A stretch of DNA of 64,000 nt from Pseudomonas hormoni (GTDB lineage Bacteria; Pseudomonadota; Gammaproteobacteria; Pseudomonadales; Pseudomonadaceae): assembly GCF_018502625.1 (NCBI RefSeq), contig NZ_CP075566.1, positions 3,024,001 to 3,088,000 of the forward strand, read 5' to 3'. The stretch's first letter is position 1; every line of letters starts with the position of its first letter. The translations under genes were made by a program, and so were the position numbers. Below are positions 16,240-25,342 of the stretch, one piece after another. The notes below the pieces were generated by a model. It had not been told where the DNA came from. It saw nothing but the letters and a program-made list of their open reading frames with translations, and searched no databases.

Positions 16240-17600
16240 TGCACGGCCTCCACAGCAATTAACCGGGATTCTTCGGCAGCGAGGGCCTTGAGCATCGTTT
16301 GCTGCCAATACTTGTGCTGCAACACGAACAGACCTTCGTCTTCAGTGCGCACACCGCTGAGCAGTGGATGCAGGTCGATTTCTTTCGCCGCTTCGTCGGC
16401 ACCTTCGATCCAGTGCTCGGCGCCACGGGACATGTCGTTCCAGGCGGTCACGCTGCCCTGATAGCTTGTCTGGCAGGAGCGGAATTCCTCCAGATCGTCC
16501 GGGGTGGCCATGCCGCTGACGTTGAAGAAATCCTCGTACTGACGAATCCGGCTCGAACGGGCGTGGTCGCTTTCGCCTTTGGGGGCGATGCAGTAAATGG
16601 TGATTTCCGTGCGGTTGACCGAGATCGGCCGGGCGATACGGATCTGCGAGCTAAACTGGTCCATCAGGTACACGTTCGGGTACAGGCACAGGTTGCGCGA
16701 GTTCTCGATCATCCAGTCGGCGCGGGCCTTGCCGAAGTCTTGGGCCAGTTCATCGCGGCGTTCGTACAGCGGGCGATCTTCCGGGTTGGCCCAACGGGTC
16801 CAGAGCAGCATGTGGCCCTTGTCGAAGGAATAGAAACCACCGCCCTGCTTGGCCCAGCTGCCGGCGCTCATGGTCGGATTGCTGTCGCCGGCCTCGCGCT
16901 GCTTGCGCTGGTTCTGAGTGGCGGCGTAGTTCCAGTGCACCGAGCTGACGTGGTAACCGTCGGCACCGTTTTCGGCGGTGAGTTTCCAGTTGCCTTCGTA
17001 GATGTAGCTGGAGGAACCGCGCAGCACTTCCAGGCCATCGGCAGACTGGTCGACGATCATGTCGATGATCTTGGCTGACTCGCCCAAGTGCTCGACCAGC
17101 GGCACGACATCAGCCTTGAGACTGCCGAACAGGAAGCCGCGATAGGACTCGAACCGCGCGACTTTGGTCAGGTCGTGGGAGCCTTCGCAGTTGAAGCTCG
17201 CCGGGTAGCCGGCCGCTGCCGGGTCTTTGACCTTCAGCAGTTTGCCGGAGTTGTTGAAGGTCCAGCCGTGGAATGGGCAGGTGTACGAGCTCTTGTTGCC
17301 GGACTTGTGCCGGCAGAGCATCGCGCCACGGTGACTGCAGGCGTTAAGGAAGGCATTGAGTTCACCGTCCTTGTTGCGCGCGATGAAGATCGACTGGCGC
17401 CCCATGGTGGTGGTGTAGAAATCGTTTTTGTTGGGGATCTGGCTTTCGTGCGCCAGGTACAGCCAGTTGCCTTCGAAGATGTGTTCCATCTCGAGATCGA
17501 ACAGCCGCGGGTCGGTAAACATCTCGCGCTTGCAGCGGTAGATGCCCTGTTCTTTGTCATCTTCAAGCAGGGAGTGAAGGTATTCGGGTCGCAGGGACAT
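16236..17600 (-). CDS. benA: Benzoate 1,2-dioxygenase large (alpha) subunit
   Basis: The product is 454 residues from [11 protein letters not shown]. The Rieske [2Fe-2S] ligands are C88, H90, C108 and H111 (ACSHRGA ... TCPFHGW). The mononuclear iron site region follows ([16 protein letters not shown]). With BenB and BenC it adds O2 to benzoate to give the 1,2-cis-diol carboxylate. It is the first gene of benABCD, and BenR-type sites lie 65-100 bp upstream. Confidence 0.96.
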   Translation of the reverse strand: MSLRPEYLHSLLEDDKEQGIYRCKREMFTDPRLFDLEMEHIFEGNWLYLAHESQIPNKNDFYTTTMGRQSIFIARNKDGELNAFLNACSHRGAMLCRHKSGNKSSYTCPFHGWTFNNSGKLLKVKDPAAAGYPASFNCEGSHDLTKVARFESYRGFLFGSLKADVVPLVEHLGESAKIIDMIVDQSADGLEVLRGSSSYIYEGNWKLTAENGADGYHVSSVHWNYAATQNQRKQREAGDSNPTMSAGSWAKQGGGFYSFDKGHMLLWTRWANPEDRPLYERRDELAQDFGKARADWMIENSRNLCLYPNVYLMDQFSSQIRIARPISVNRTEITIYCIAPKGESDHARSSRIRQYEDFFNVSGMATPDDLEEFRSCQTSYQGSVTAWNDMSRGAEHWIEGADEAAKEIDLHPLLSGVRTEDEGLFVLQHKYWQQTMLKALAAEESRLIAVEAVQ

Positions 17601-17636
17601 GGCCGCCGCCTCCATTGTTTTTATTCAGGCAGGGCC

Positions 17637-17699
17637 ATGCTAGGACGGGGGGATGGGGTGGACTATCCGCTGGGTGCAGACCTTTATCCGTTTAGTGCA
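17637..17699 (-). promoter_or_regulatory. benA promoter with two BenR/XylS-type direct repeats
   Basis: Reading leftward, TGCACTAAACGGATA (17699-17685) and TGCACCCAGCGGATA (17678-17664) both fit TGCA-N6-GGNTA and are 21 bp apart, two helical turns. A candidate -10 TAGCAT is at 17642-17637, with the proximal site overlapping the -35 position. This matches the known XylS/BenR promoter design. Confidence 0.88.
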
Positions 17700-17780
17700 G
17701 AACGTATTTTCGGAATCGGACTACATAACTGCTTACAACTTCTGAATAGACTGCCCTCCTGACTACAAGGAGTGGTTTCC

Positions 17781-18266
17781 ATGGCTAATCACGGTTACAT
17801 GACCATAAACGGAAAAGCTCAAGGATTGATTTCAGCGGGCTGTTCAACCCAGGCCTCTATCGGCAACAAGTATCAGGCTGCGCACACGGACGAGATCATG
17901 GTGCTGTCCTACAGCCACAACATGTCCAACATTGGCAATATCAATAAATCGACCCATAGCCCGATCATCATCACCAAAGCCGTCGACAAATCCTCGCCGC
18001 TACTCGCTCAAGCGCTTTCAAACAGAGAAGAGATCAACTGCACGATCAGTTTTTACCGCGTGTCGTCCTTCGGCATGCAAGAAAAGTTTTACACCGTGTC
18101 GATCAATGGCGGGGTCATTGCCGACCTGACGCTTGAAGTACCTCATGCCATTTTTCAAAACGACGCCGAGCCCCAAGAGCAGGTGGCCATTCTTTACCGA
18201 GACATCACCTGGACCCACCATTTGGCGAAAACCGCCGGCTACAGTTCGTGGGGCGAAGAAGGATGA
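17781..18266 (+). CDS. hcp: Hcp-family type VI secretion protein
   Basis: The product is 161 residues from MANHGYMTINGKAQGLI, with AAGGAG upstream. The sequence pattern (ISAGCSTQASIGNKYQ, then DEIMVLSYSHN, and ITWTHHLAKTAGYSSW at the end) is that of the Hcp tube protein. Hcp hexamers stack into the T6SS inner tube and chaperone small effectors. The stop overlaps the effector ATG (ATGA), so the two are translationally coupled. No other T6SS structural gene is nearby, so this is a satellite hcp cassette relying on a main cluster elsewhere. Confidence 0.85.
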   Translation: MANHGYMTINGKAQGLISAGCSTQASIGNKYQAAHTDEIMVLSYSHNMSNIGNINKSTHSPIIITKAVDKSSPLLAQALSNREEINCTISFYRVSSFGMQEKFYTVSINGGVIADLTLEVPHAIFQNDAEPQEQVAILYRDITWTHHLAKTAGYSSWGEEG

Positions 18267-19735
18267 ATCCAAACCGTCATGACCCTGGGGACGTCAATAG
18301 CGCTGCCGGGAAACTGATCGGGCAAGCCCGCACTGTCAGCGCTCGACATCTTGCCCACGGCATGGCGCGGGAACAGTTCAATCGGGAAGTTGCCTACTAC
18401 GCGAAGCGCATTGCCGATGATGTTGCACGAGGCAAAAAAACCCCGGAGCAAGGCGTACAGGCGCTTCTGCAAGAACAACAAGACCTGCTTATCCAATCGC
18501 AATCCGTGAGGCGAAAAGCTCAGGGCGCGATTACTGAACGGGTTAAAAGAACACCGACCTCGACGCTCACTCAGCCTTTATTAAAACCGGACCCGGAACG
18601 CTTGTTGCGCTTTGTCCATGCGCAAAACCTCAAGTCGACTAACACGCGTTCGCCCGATGCCTTGAAGGCAGCCTCTTCGCCTCATCCAGTTTCGGATTTG
18701 AAGTTCTTTCCTCAAGAGCGATGGCCGGCGGAAGTCCCACAAGAAGAGCCCGGTTTCTACGTCGTCCCCAGAAGTACGACGGCTGACAAACTGGAGGCTC
18801 AGCTTTTCACTTCAGCCTCACCTGCCGTCATCGCCAAATTCAAGGCATTGAACCCGAATCTGGATCAAGTGAAAGCCGGGACGATGATTGTTCTCAGTGA
18901 CCCGAATAATCAGCAATGTACCTTTGAAGAAGCGTTGTTGATGCAAGCGGCGGGTAATGTAAATAGAGCCCTGGAGCCTCTCAGTTCAGACGAGGCCGAT
19001 TTCATGGCGCGGCACCATGACGAAATTGCGTTCTTTCTTTCCAAGGGTTCACTGGGTGCAAGCTTCGGACTGTCCATGTTCGCGAAGAACCTGAACGACG
19101 TGAAAGTCATTCTGAGTGACATCGAGAGTTTGCATACACGTACTTTTCAAGCCAATGGCCACCTCAACTCCGCCGAGTTTTATGCGGAACGCAAACGCCT
19201 GTTGGCTCAGTTGAATACCCAGCTCACCAAACTGACAAAAAAGAGCATTGGCTTTCCGGATCATCCCAATCTGAAAACCGCGTTGGGTATATCGACCAAA
19301 AGTCTTGTTCATCGGTGGAGAAAAGCCGGTGCCATTGGACAGATTCCCGGTTATGCCACGCATATTGAGGGCGTTTCTAAAGCGGCGAAGTACGTCAAAT
19401 ATGGTGGTTGGGTTGGCACTGCGGTGGGTGGTGGAGCGTCAGTCATCAAGGTTCAGGGTGTTTGTGCAGAAGGGAATGTGGAGGCGTGCGAGAAGGTGAA
19501 ATTTACCGAAGCGGGAGGTTTTTTAGGAGGGATCTTGGGCGGAGTGGCAATCGGAGCAACATTATCGGCACCCGCGGTAAGCAGTCTATGCGTTGCACTT
19601 TCTATACCGACGGGTGGGACGGCCGGTCTCGTATGCGGCGTGTTAATAATCGGTGCTGGATCTTACGTAGGTGGTTCGGCCGGGGGAATTCTCGGAGAGA
19701 GTGCAGGGGAAATAGTCCACGAGAATACAAAATGA
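18263..19735 (+). CDS. Putative T6SS effector: LysM-like domain and glycine-rich membrane C-terminus
   Basis: The product is 490 residues, starting at the ATG inside the hcp stop (GAAGAAGG upstream). Residues 1-150 are charged and helical. Residues ~160-215 resemble a LysM fold (PGFYVVPRSTTADKLEAQLF, KFKALNPNL, VKAGTMIVLSDP). Residues ~380-490 are glycine-rich and hydrophobic (GGWVGTAVGGGASV, GGFLGGILGGVAIGATL, GGTAGLVCGVLIIGAG), as in glycine-zipper or pore-forming domains. No nuclease, amidase or ADP-ribosyltransferase motif is seen. The coupled membrane-protein genes downstream are the expected immunity partners of an inner-membrane-acting toxin. The toxic mechanism is inference. Confidence 0.72.
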   Translation: MNPNRHDPGDVNSAAGKLIGQARTVSARHLAHGMAREQFNREVAYYAKRIADDVARGKKTPEQGVQALLQEQQDLLIQSQSVRRKAQGAITERVKRTPTSTLTQPLLKPDPERLLRFVHAQNLKSTNTRSPDALKAASSPHPVSDLKFFPQERWPAEVPQEEPGFYVVPRSTTADKLEAQLFTSASPAVIAKFKALNPNLDQVKAGTMIVLSDPNNQQCTFEEALLMQAAGNVNRALEPLSSDEADFMARHHDEIAFFLSKGSLGASFGLSMFAKNLNDVKVILSDIESLHTRTFQANGHLNSAEFYAERKRLLAQLNTQLTKLTKKSIGFPDHPNLKTALGISTKSLVHRWRKAGAIGQIPGYATHIEGVSKAAKYVKYGGWVGTAVGGGASVIKVQGVCAEGNVEACEKVKFTEAGGFLGGILGGVAIGATLSAPAVSSLCVALSIPTGGTAGLVCGVLIIGAGSYVGGSAGGILGESAGEIVHENTK

Positions 19736-20115
19736 GCACTGCTCGGTTTGTTGTAGGTTTGCTATCCGCATCTGTATTTTTATGTATGTCTGTTTGGTGC
19801 GGGGTCGCGCTTTATATGGCTTATAAAAAAATCGAAATGCTTTTACATCTATTCCCAAAAAGCGTTGGAGTAAAAACTTTGACTCCTTTAAGGCATGCAG
19901 GAATCTGGGGGAAATTGATGTTGATTGGAGGGATAACCGGTTACGTTGCTTTTTCACGACTTTATCTGAAAAATGGTCAGTTAAGCAGTGAAGACCTACA
20001 AGCCATTCCAAACTCACTGAGACTTAAATTGGCAATTATGCACTGGCTTCTCGTAACACTTGTGTTAGCGATGTTTGCACTTTGCATTATCAGCAAATCC
20101 GGATTGTTTTATTAG
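19732..20115 (+). CDS. Integral-membrane immunity protein (putative)
   Basis: This 127-residue protein overlaps the effector stop (ATGA). It has an N-terminal membrane segment (VVGLLSASVFLCMSVWCGVAL), a middle hydrophobic stretch (GKLMLIGGITGYVAFSRLYL) and a C-terminal segment (WLLVTLVLAMFALCIISK). It is more AT-rich than neighbouring genes, which suggests acquisition. A paralogue follows at 20164. Position right after a putative membrane-acting effector suggests it protects siblings from that toxin. Confidence 0.68.
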   Translation: MSTARFVVGLLSASVFLCMSVWCGVALYMAYKKIEMLLHLFPKSVGVKTLTPLRHAGIWGKLMLIGGITGYVAFSRLYLKNGQLSSEDLQAIPNSLRLKLAIMHWLLVTLVLAMFALCIISKSGLFY

Positions 20116-20163
20116 CGGCACCCTAAAAATTTACGCCGGAGAAAAAATTCATGAGATCGCTAA

Positions 20164-20549
20164 ATGAGCCAGGGAACTGTTGACGTGTTGATCGCCGGCA
20201 TCGGCCTGATTTACTTTGCAGCAGCATTAGTTTGGATCACTGTCGCATTGCACATGGCTTACACCAAGATGGACTGGATGCTTGAGCAGCTTAAAAATTG
20301 TACGGCGATCATGGTGCGAGCCCCTCTCAAGCATGGTGGTCCATGGGGACGGCTAATGCTCATAGGAGGCATTTCCGGGATCGTGACTTTCCCGAACTTT
20401 TATCTGAAAAGAGGCGAATTGTGTCCGGAAGATTGGAAAAATTTCCCGCGAATTTAAAGCGAAAATTGGCCGTTTTGCAGTGGACCTTATTGGGGCTCTT
20501 ATTTGTGATGTGCTGTCTCGCAGCCATAGCCAGGTTTGACCTCGCATAA
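20164..20549 (+). pseudogene. Second immunity paralogue, disrupted by a -1 frameshift
   Basis: The first frame (20164-20457) encodes a protein like the preceding immunity gene (MAYTKMDWMLEQL; GGPWGRLMLIGGISGIVTF; LKRGELCPEDWKNF) and stops early. From about 20445 the homology continues in the -1 frame (PANLKRKLAVLQW and a hydrophobic C-terminus) to 20549. Joined, the product aligns without gaps to the C-terminal half of the intact copy. The break lies at AAATTTC (20439-20445), which has the X-XXY-YYZ form of a slippery site in frame. A one-base deletion or sequencing error is the simplest explanation; programmed frameshifting is possible. Confidence 0.72.
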
Positions 20550-20572
20550 AACATGCTAATTGGCCGCATGAT

Positions 20573-21532
20573 TCACTCCCGCCGCTTCAGCGTATCCGAA
20601 GGCAACTCCCCAAACTGCTTGCGATAGTTGTCCGAGAACCTTCCCAAATGCAGAAACCCATAATCCATCGCCACCTCAGTGACGTTCCGCACGTTGCAGG
20701 TCGGGTCGATCAGGCACGCATTGATGCGTTCCAGGCGTTTTTGCCGAATGTAGTTTTTTGGCGTGGTCCCAGCGTTGCGTTCGAACAAGCCATACAAAGA
20801 ACGCAAACTCATCCGCGCCTGGCGCGCCAGTTCTTCACTGTCGATGTCCTGCTTGAGGTTGCGCGCAATGTAGTCGGCGATCACCTCGAACGTGGCGGTC
20901 TGCGAACCGAGGCTGATGCGGCTGACGTTGGTCTGCATCAGGCTGAGCATCTTGCTGACGATGATCTGAGCGTAGTGTTCCTGCACCTTGGGAATCTGCT
21001 CGGTGGCTTCGGCTTCCTGGCAAATCATCGCCAGCAGGCCGACAAACCCTTCCAGCTCATTGAGCTGATAACGGTTCTCCAGGAACCGCACGCCCTGCCC
21101 CGGATACCGCCAGCGCTGCTCGTCGCAGACTGATTCCAGCAAGGACGTCGGGACTTTGAGGATGAATTTTTCGCAATCGTCGGAATACGTCAGGTCCACC
21201 GGATCGTCGGGGTTGATCAGCAGCAACTCGCCGGGCGCGAAGTAATGCTCCTGACCGTGACCGCGCCACAGGCAATTGCCACGCAGCAACACTTGCAGGT
21301 GATAGATGGTTTCCAGCGCACCCGAGGTGACACGAACGCTGCCGCCGTAGCTGATGCGGCACAGGTCGAGACTGGCAAATTTGCGGTGATTGAGACTGGC
21401 CAGCGGGTGCCCGGCGCGGGGCATCAGGATGCAATGATTACCGACATGCTGATTGACATAGCCCGACACCGCGTACGGGTCGGCATGGTCGAATACGGAG
21501 CTGCGCTGACTCAACAGTTGCGCTTGCATCAT
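20573..21532 (-). CDS. benR: AraC/XylS-family activator of benzoate genes
   Basis: This 319-residue protein has the expected length for BenR. The N-terminal ligand/dimer region carries LCRISYGGSVRVTSGALETIYHL. The C-terminal ~100 residues hold two helix-turn-helix motifs (SEELARQARMSLRSLYGLFE and VTEVAMDYGFLHLGRFSDNYRKQFGELP). BenR binds benzoate and activates benA at TGCA-N6-GGNTA repeats, which are present at 17664-17699. It is normally beside benA; here a T6SS cassette of about 2.8 kb separates them. Confidence 0.9.
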   Translation of the reverse strand: MMQAQLLSQRSSVFDHADPYAVSGYVNQHVGNHCILMPRAGHPLASLNHRKFASLDLCRISYGGSVRVTSGALETIYHLQVLLRGNCLWRGHGQEHYFAPGELLLINPDDPVDLTYSDDCEKFILKVPTSLLESVCDEQRWRYPGQGVRFLENRYQLNELEGFVGLLAMICQEAEATEQIPKVQEHYAQIIVSKMLSLMQTNVSRISLGSQTATFEVIADYIARNLKQDIDSEELARQARMSLRSLYGLFERNAGTTPKNYIRQKRLERINACLIDPTCNVRNVTEVAMDYGFLHLGRFSDNYRKQFGELPSDTLKRRE

Positions 21533-21668
21533 CGGGTCACTCTCGTTGTTGTTATAGGTTGCGTCAGGTCATTCTAAGGCAGTGCTTGCAACGGTGTGTC
21601 AGTGGGCTGACATGTGGAAGGTTCTGGCCCCTTCTAAATGCGTACGCCTTGAAGAAACTCGGTCAAAT

Positions 21669-21757
21669 GTGGGAGCGAGCCTGCTCGCGATAGGGCCATC
21701 AGCTTCAACATCAATGTTGACTGACACTCCGCTATCGCGAGCAGGCTCGCTCCCACA
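21669..21757. repeat. REPIN between benR and catA
   Basis: TGTGGGAGCGAGCCTGCTCG and its reverse complement bracket about 50 bases. It lies just downstream of catA (leftward) and upstream of benR. Confidence 0.85.
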
Positions 21758-21768
21758 GGGGGCTGCTG

Positions 21769-22698
21769 TCAGTCCTCGAGTGCGCGAACCCGTTCGTGAC
21801 GCTGCTGCTCTTCAGGCTGGGCGGATGACTGCAAGGTGAAATCGAATTCGATTTCAGCAAAGCGCCCGCTCACCCCATAAGCCGCCGCACGCGCCTGATC
21901 CTCGCTGAAGGTAATTTTCGCGATCAGCTCGTCACGGGTGGCGTAGGCGAAATCGTCGTGCAGGTATTGATCGCCGTCGAGGTTGATCTGGGTGGTCAGG
22001 TGACGATGATCCGGTGCCGAGATGAAGAAGTGCACGTGCGCCGGACGCTGGCCGTGACGGCCCAGTTGGTCGAGCAGTTGCTGGGTCGGACCGTCCGGTG
22101 GGCAACCGTAGCCCGACGGCACGATGCTGCGGAAACGGTAACGGCCCTCGGCATCGGTGACGATACGGCGACGCAGGTTGAACTCCGATTGCGTGGTATC
22201 GAAGTACGAGTAAGTGCCGCCGGTGTTGGCATGCCAGACATCCACCACGGCGCCGGCCAACGGTTCGCCGGCGGTATTGAACACTCGGCCCTGCATGAAC
22301 AGCGTCACACCCGGATCGACGCCATCATCCAGACGCGCTTCGCCCTGGGACAACGGTGCACCGGCCACGTACAGCGGCCCTTCGATGGTCCGCGGCGTGC
22401 CGCCGGCCTTGCCGGCCTGCTCGTCTTCGGCGTCCATCAGCAGGTCCAGGTAATGTTCCAGGCCAATCCCCGCGACCAGCAAACCGGCTTCCTGACGCGC
22501 GCCCAGCACGTTGAGGTAATTGACGGCTTTCCAGAATTCTTCCGGGGTCACGGCGAGGTCTTCGATGATGTTCACCGAGTCGCGCAGGATGCGGTAGATC
22601 AGTGCCTTGACCCGCGGGTTGCCGGCGTCATTGAGCAGGCCGCTGGCCTCTTCGAGAAATTTCTGGGCGCTGGCAGTGTGGGAAATCTTGACGTTCAT
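21769..22698 (-). CDS. catA: Catechol 1,2-dioxygenase
   Basis: This 309-residue intradiol dioxygenase has an N-terminal helical dimerisation region (~1-100). The catalytic beta-sandwich carries the Fe(III) ligands: Tyr in EGPLYV, Tyr in PSGYGCP, and two His in RPAHVHFF. It cleaves catechol to cis,cis-muconate. It is the third gene of catBCA, 51 bp after catC. Confidence 0.95.
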   Translation of the reverse strand: MNVKISHTASAQKFLEEASGLLNDAGNPRVKALIYRILRDSVNIIEDLAVTPEEFWKAVNYLNVLGARQEAGLLVAGIGLEHYLDLLMDAEDEQAGKAGGTPRTIEGPLYVAGAPLSQGEARLDDGVDPGVTLFMQGRVFNTAGEPLAGAVVDVWHANTGGTYSYFDTTQSEFNLRRRIVTDAEGRYRFRSIVPSGYGCPPDGPTQQLLDQLGRHGQRPAHVHFFISAPDHRHLTTQINLDGDQYLHDDFAYATRDELIAKITFSEDQARAAAYGVSGRFAEIEFDFTLQSSAQPEEQQRHERVRALED

Positions 22699-22749
22699 GG
22701 TGGTTCCTCATCTTGTAATTATTAGCGTGGCGAACTGAACAGGCTGGGT

Positions 22750-23040
22750 TCAGCGGTCATCCTCGCGGATGGAAGAAGGATGCCGGCACATCGCGGTGAC
22801 TTCGATCGCCATGTACGGGTACAGCGGCAATTGCATCAGCAGGTCGTGCAGCTCTTGAACGCTATCGACATCAAACACGCTGTAATTGGCATAGAGCCCG
22901 GCGATGCGCCACAGGTGACGCCACTTGCCTTGTTCTTGCAGGCGCTGGGCCAGGGCTTTTTCGTCAGCCTTCAACTTGGCGGCTGCTTCAGGATTCATGT
23001 CGACCGGCAGGTTCACGGTCATTTTTACGTGGAACAGCAT
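22750..23040 (-). CDS. catC: Muconolactone delta-isomerase
   Basis: This 96-residue protein has exactly the family length. It is recognised from MLFHVKMTVNLPVDM, the EKALAQRLQEQGKW region, and the LYANYSVFDVDS and LPLYPYM motifs. It isomerises muconolactone to 3-oxoadipate enol-lactone as a decamer. It lies 10 bp after catB. Confidence 0.95.
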   Translation of the reverse strand: MLFHVKMTVNLPVDMNPEAAAKLKADEKALAQRLQEQGKWRHLWRIAGLYANYSVFDVDSVQELHDLLMQLPLYPYMAIEVTAMCRHPSSIREDDR

Positions 23041-23050
23041 AAGGCTCTCC

Positions 23051-24199
23051 TCAGGCTAGATGAATGGCAGTAGAGGTTTTGTCGCGACGGAAGAACGCCA
23101 GGCGCTCTTCATCGAGGCTCAGCCCCAGGCCCGGGGTTTTCGGCACGTGCAACTCGAAATCGCGATAGACCAGCGGCTCGCTGAGGATGTCTTCGGTCAG
23201 CAGCAGCGGGCCGAACAGCTCGGTGTCCCACGCCAGTTTGTTCAGCGTGACAAACGCATGCGCCGACGCCAGGGTGCCGATGCCACCTTCGAGCATGGTG
23301 CCACCGTACAGGCCAATGCCGGCCGCTTCGGCAATCGCGGCGGTTCGCAGCACGGCGCGCGGGCCGCCGTTCTTGGCGATCTTCAGGGCGAACACCGAGG
23401 CAGCACCTTCACGGGCCAGGTTGAACGCGTCTTCCACACACTCGATGGATTCGTCAGCCATGATCGGTGCCGGGCTCATAGCGTTCAGGCGCGCCATGCC
23501 GGCGCGGTTGTTGCGCGAAATCGGCTGTTCGATCAGGTCGATGCCGTTGGTGCCGAGGATCCGGCAGGCGCGCAACGCGACCGCTTCGTCCCAGGCCTGA
23601 TTGACATCGACCCGCACGCTGGCGCGATCACCCAGGGCTTTCTTGATCGCAATGACGTGGGCCAGATCGCGGTTGACTTCGCCGGCACCGATTTTCAGTT
23701 TGAAGATGCGATGGCGACGCAGGTCGAGCATTTTTTCCGCTTCGGCGATGTCCTTGTCGGTGTCGCCACTGGCCAGGGTCCAGGCCACCGGCAGTGCATC
23801 GCGGACCCGCCCGCCCAACAGTTCGCTGACCGGCAGGCCGAAGCGTTTGCCCTGGGCGTCGAGCAACGCGGTTTCGATACCTGACTTGGCGAAGGTGTTG
23901 CCCCGGATGCTGCGTTCCAGGCGCAACATCGCGGCGTTCACGTTGGCGCTGTCCTGGCCCAGCAACAGCGGCGCGAAGTGGCGGTCGATGTTGGTCTTGA
24001 TGCTGTCCGGGCTTTCGTTGCCATACGCCAGGCCACCGATGGTGGTGGATTCGCCAATGCCTTCAATGCCATCGGCGCAACGCACGCGAATGATCACCAG
24101 CGTCTGGTTCTGCATGGTGTGCATCGCCAGCTTGTGCGGGCGGATGGTCGGCAGATCGACGATGATCGTCTCGATCGATTCAATGGCAGTTGCAAGCAT
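23051..24199 (-). CDS. catB: Muconate cycloisomerase
   Basis: This 382-residue enolase-superfamily enzyme starts at MLATAIESIETIIVDLP; the longer open frame crosses the promoter. Catalytic features include FKLKIGAG (the K-x-K motif), metal ligands in VRVDVNQAW, LIEQPI and MADESIE, and VFALKIAKNGG. It converts cis,cis-muconate to muconolactone. It is the first gene of catBCA, divergent from catR. Confidence 0.95.
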   Translation of the reverse strand: MLATAIESIETIIVDLPTIRPHKLAMHTMQNQTLVIIRVRCADGIEGIGESTTIGGLAYGNESPDSIKTNIDRHFAPLLLGQDSANVNAAMLRLERSIRGNTFAKSGIETALLDAQGKRFGLPVSELLGGRVRDALPVAWTLASGDTDKDIAEAEKMLDLRRHRIFKLKIGAGEVNRDLAHVIAIKKALGDRASVRVDVNQAWDEAVALRACRILGTNGIDLIEQPISRNNRAGMARLNAMSPAPIMADESIECVEDAFNLAREGAASVFALKIAKNGGPRAVLRTAAIAEAAGIGLYGGTMLEGGIGTLASAHAFVTLNKLAWDTELFGPLLLTEDILSEPLVYRDFELHVPKTPGLGLSLDEERLAFFRRDKTSTAIHLA

Positions 24200-24286
24200 G
24201 GCGATACCCGTCAGGTTCTTAAAGTTCTGGAACCGATTCTGGTACGGCTTTTTTCGGGAAGCCAATATAGAATTGGTCTGACTTGA

Positions 24287-24301
24287 TACCTTAAAGGTAT
24301 G
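24287..24301. promoter_or_regulatory. CatR operator (LysR-type T-N11-A palindrome)
   Basis: The 15-base palindrome ATACCTTAAAGGTAT contains T-N11-A (24288-24300) and lies in the catB-catR divergent region. It begins 26 bp upstream of the catR ATG, fitting autorepression of catR and muconate-dependent activation of catB. Confidence 0.75.
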
Positions 24302-24326
24302 CAACTGAATTGTTTGCGGAGGCCCC

Positions 24327-25223
24327 ATGGAACTGCGTCACCTTCGGTATTTTCAGGTGTTGGCTCAAACCCTCAACTTCACTCGCGCCGCTGAATTGCT
24401 GCACATCGCCCAGCCGCCGCTGAGCCGGCAGATTCAGCAGCTGGAAGACGAACTCGGGGTGTTGTTGCTGGAACGCGGGAGGCCGCTGAAGCTGACCGAC
24501 GCCGGGCGGTTTTTCCATGAGCACTCCACCGCCCTGCTCGATCAATTGGGCAAGGTTTGCGACAACACGCGACGGATCGGCCTGGGCGAAAAAACCTGGC
24601 TGGGAATCGGTTTTGCGCCGTCGACACTCTATGGCGTGCTGCCGGAACTGATCCGCCGTTTGCGCAGCGGCGAGCCTCTGGAGCTTGAGTTGGGGCTCTC
24701 GGAAATGACCACGCTGCAACAGGTGCAGGCGCTCAAGGCCGGTCGGATCGACATCGGTTTCGGGCGGATCCGCATCGACGACCCGGCCATTGTCCAGACT
24801 GTTTTGACTGAAGACCGCTTGGTCGCCGCCCTGCCCGCCGGCCATCCCTTGCTGGCCGGGCCGATCAGCCTCCGCGACCTGGCGAAGGAACCCTTCGTTT
24901 TGTACCCCGGCAACCCGCGGCCCAGCTACGCCGACCATGTGATCGCGTTGTTCGAGTCCTATGGTGTGAGCATCCATGTGGCGCAATGGACCAACGAGCT
25001 GCAAACCGCCATCGGTCTGGTAGGCGCGGGAATCGGTGTCACCCTGGTGCCGGCTTCGGTGCAATTGCTGCACCGCGACGACATTGGTTTCACGCCACTG
25101 CTGGAAGACAACGCGACCTCGCCTATCATTCTCAGCCGGCGCGTGGGTGATGTATCGCCGGGGTTGAATCATTGTTTGCGGATGATCGATGAGTTATTGC
25201 CGCGGCAGCCGGGATCTTTATAG
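24327..25223 (+). CDS. catR: LysR-type activator of the catechol operon
   Basis: This 298-residue protein has the N-terminal winged helix MELRHLRYFQVLAQTLNFTRAAELLHIAQPPLSRQ, as in CatR/BenM, and a C-terminal periplasmic-binding-like effector domain. It is divergent from catBCA. CatR responds to cis,cis-muconate; this assignment rests on location and family. Confidence 0.92.
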   Translation: MELRHLRYFQVLAQTLNFTRAAELLHIAQPPLSRQIQQLEDELGVLLLERGRPLKLTDAGRFFHEHSTALLDQLGKVCDNTRRIGLGEKTWLGIGFAPSTLYGVLPELIRRLRSGEPLELELGLSEMTTLQQVQALKAGRIDIGFGRIRIDDPAIVQTVLTEDRLVAALPAGHPLLAGPISLRDLAKEPFVLYPGNPRPSYADHVIALFESYGVSIHVAQWTNELQTAIGLVGAGIGVTLVPASVQLLHRDDIGFTPLLEDNATSPIILSRRVGDVSPGLNHCLRMIDELLPRQPGSL

Positions 25224-25342
25224 GTGCGAAGCTCGCCAATCAGGTTGGAGATGACGCGAACGCTGGTCAGTTGCGCGGGCGATACAGAGATAACCCGGGA
25301 TTGATCGCATAGTCCGACCCGCAACGCATGCAAGGTGTCAGC

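Noticed and set aside
20164..20549. Programmed -1 frameshifting as the default annotation of the second immunity gene
   Set aside because: The slippery heptamer fits, but no downstream structure was examined and a one-base deletion explains it equally well, so it is listed as a pseudogene.
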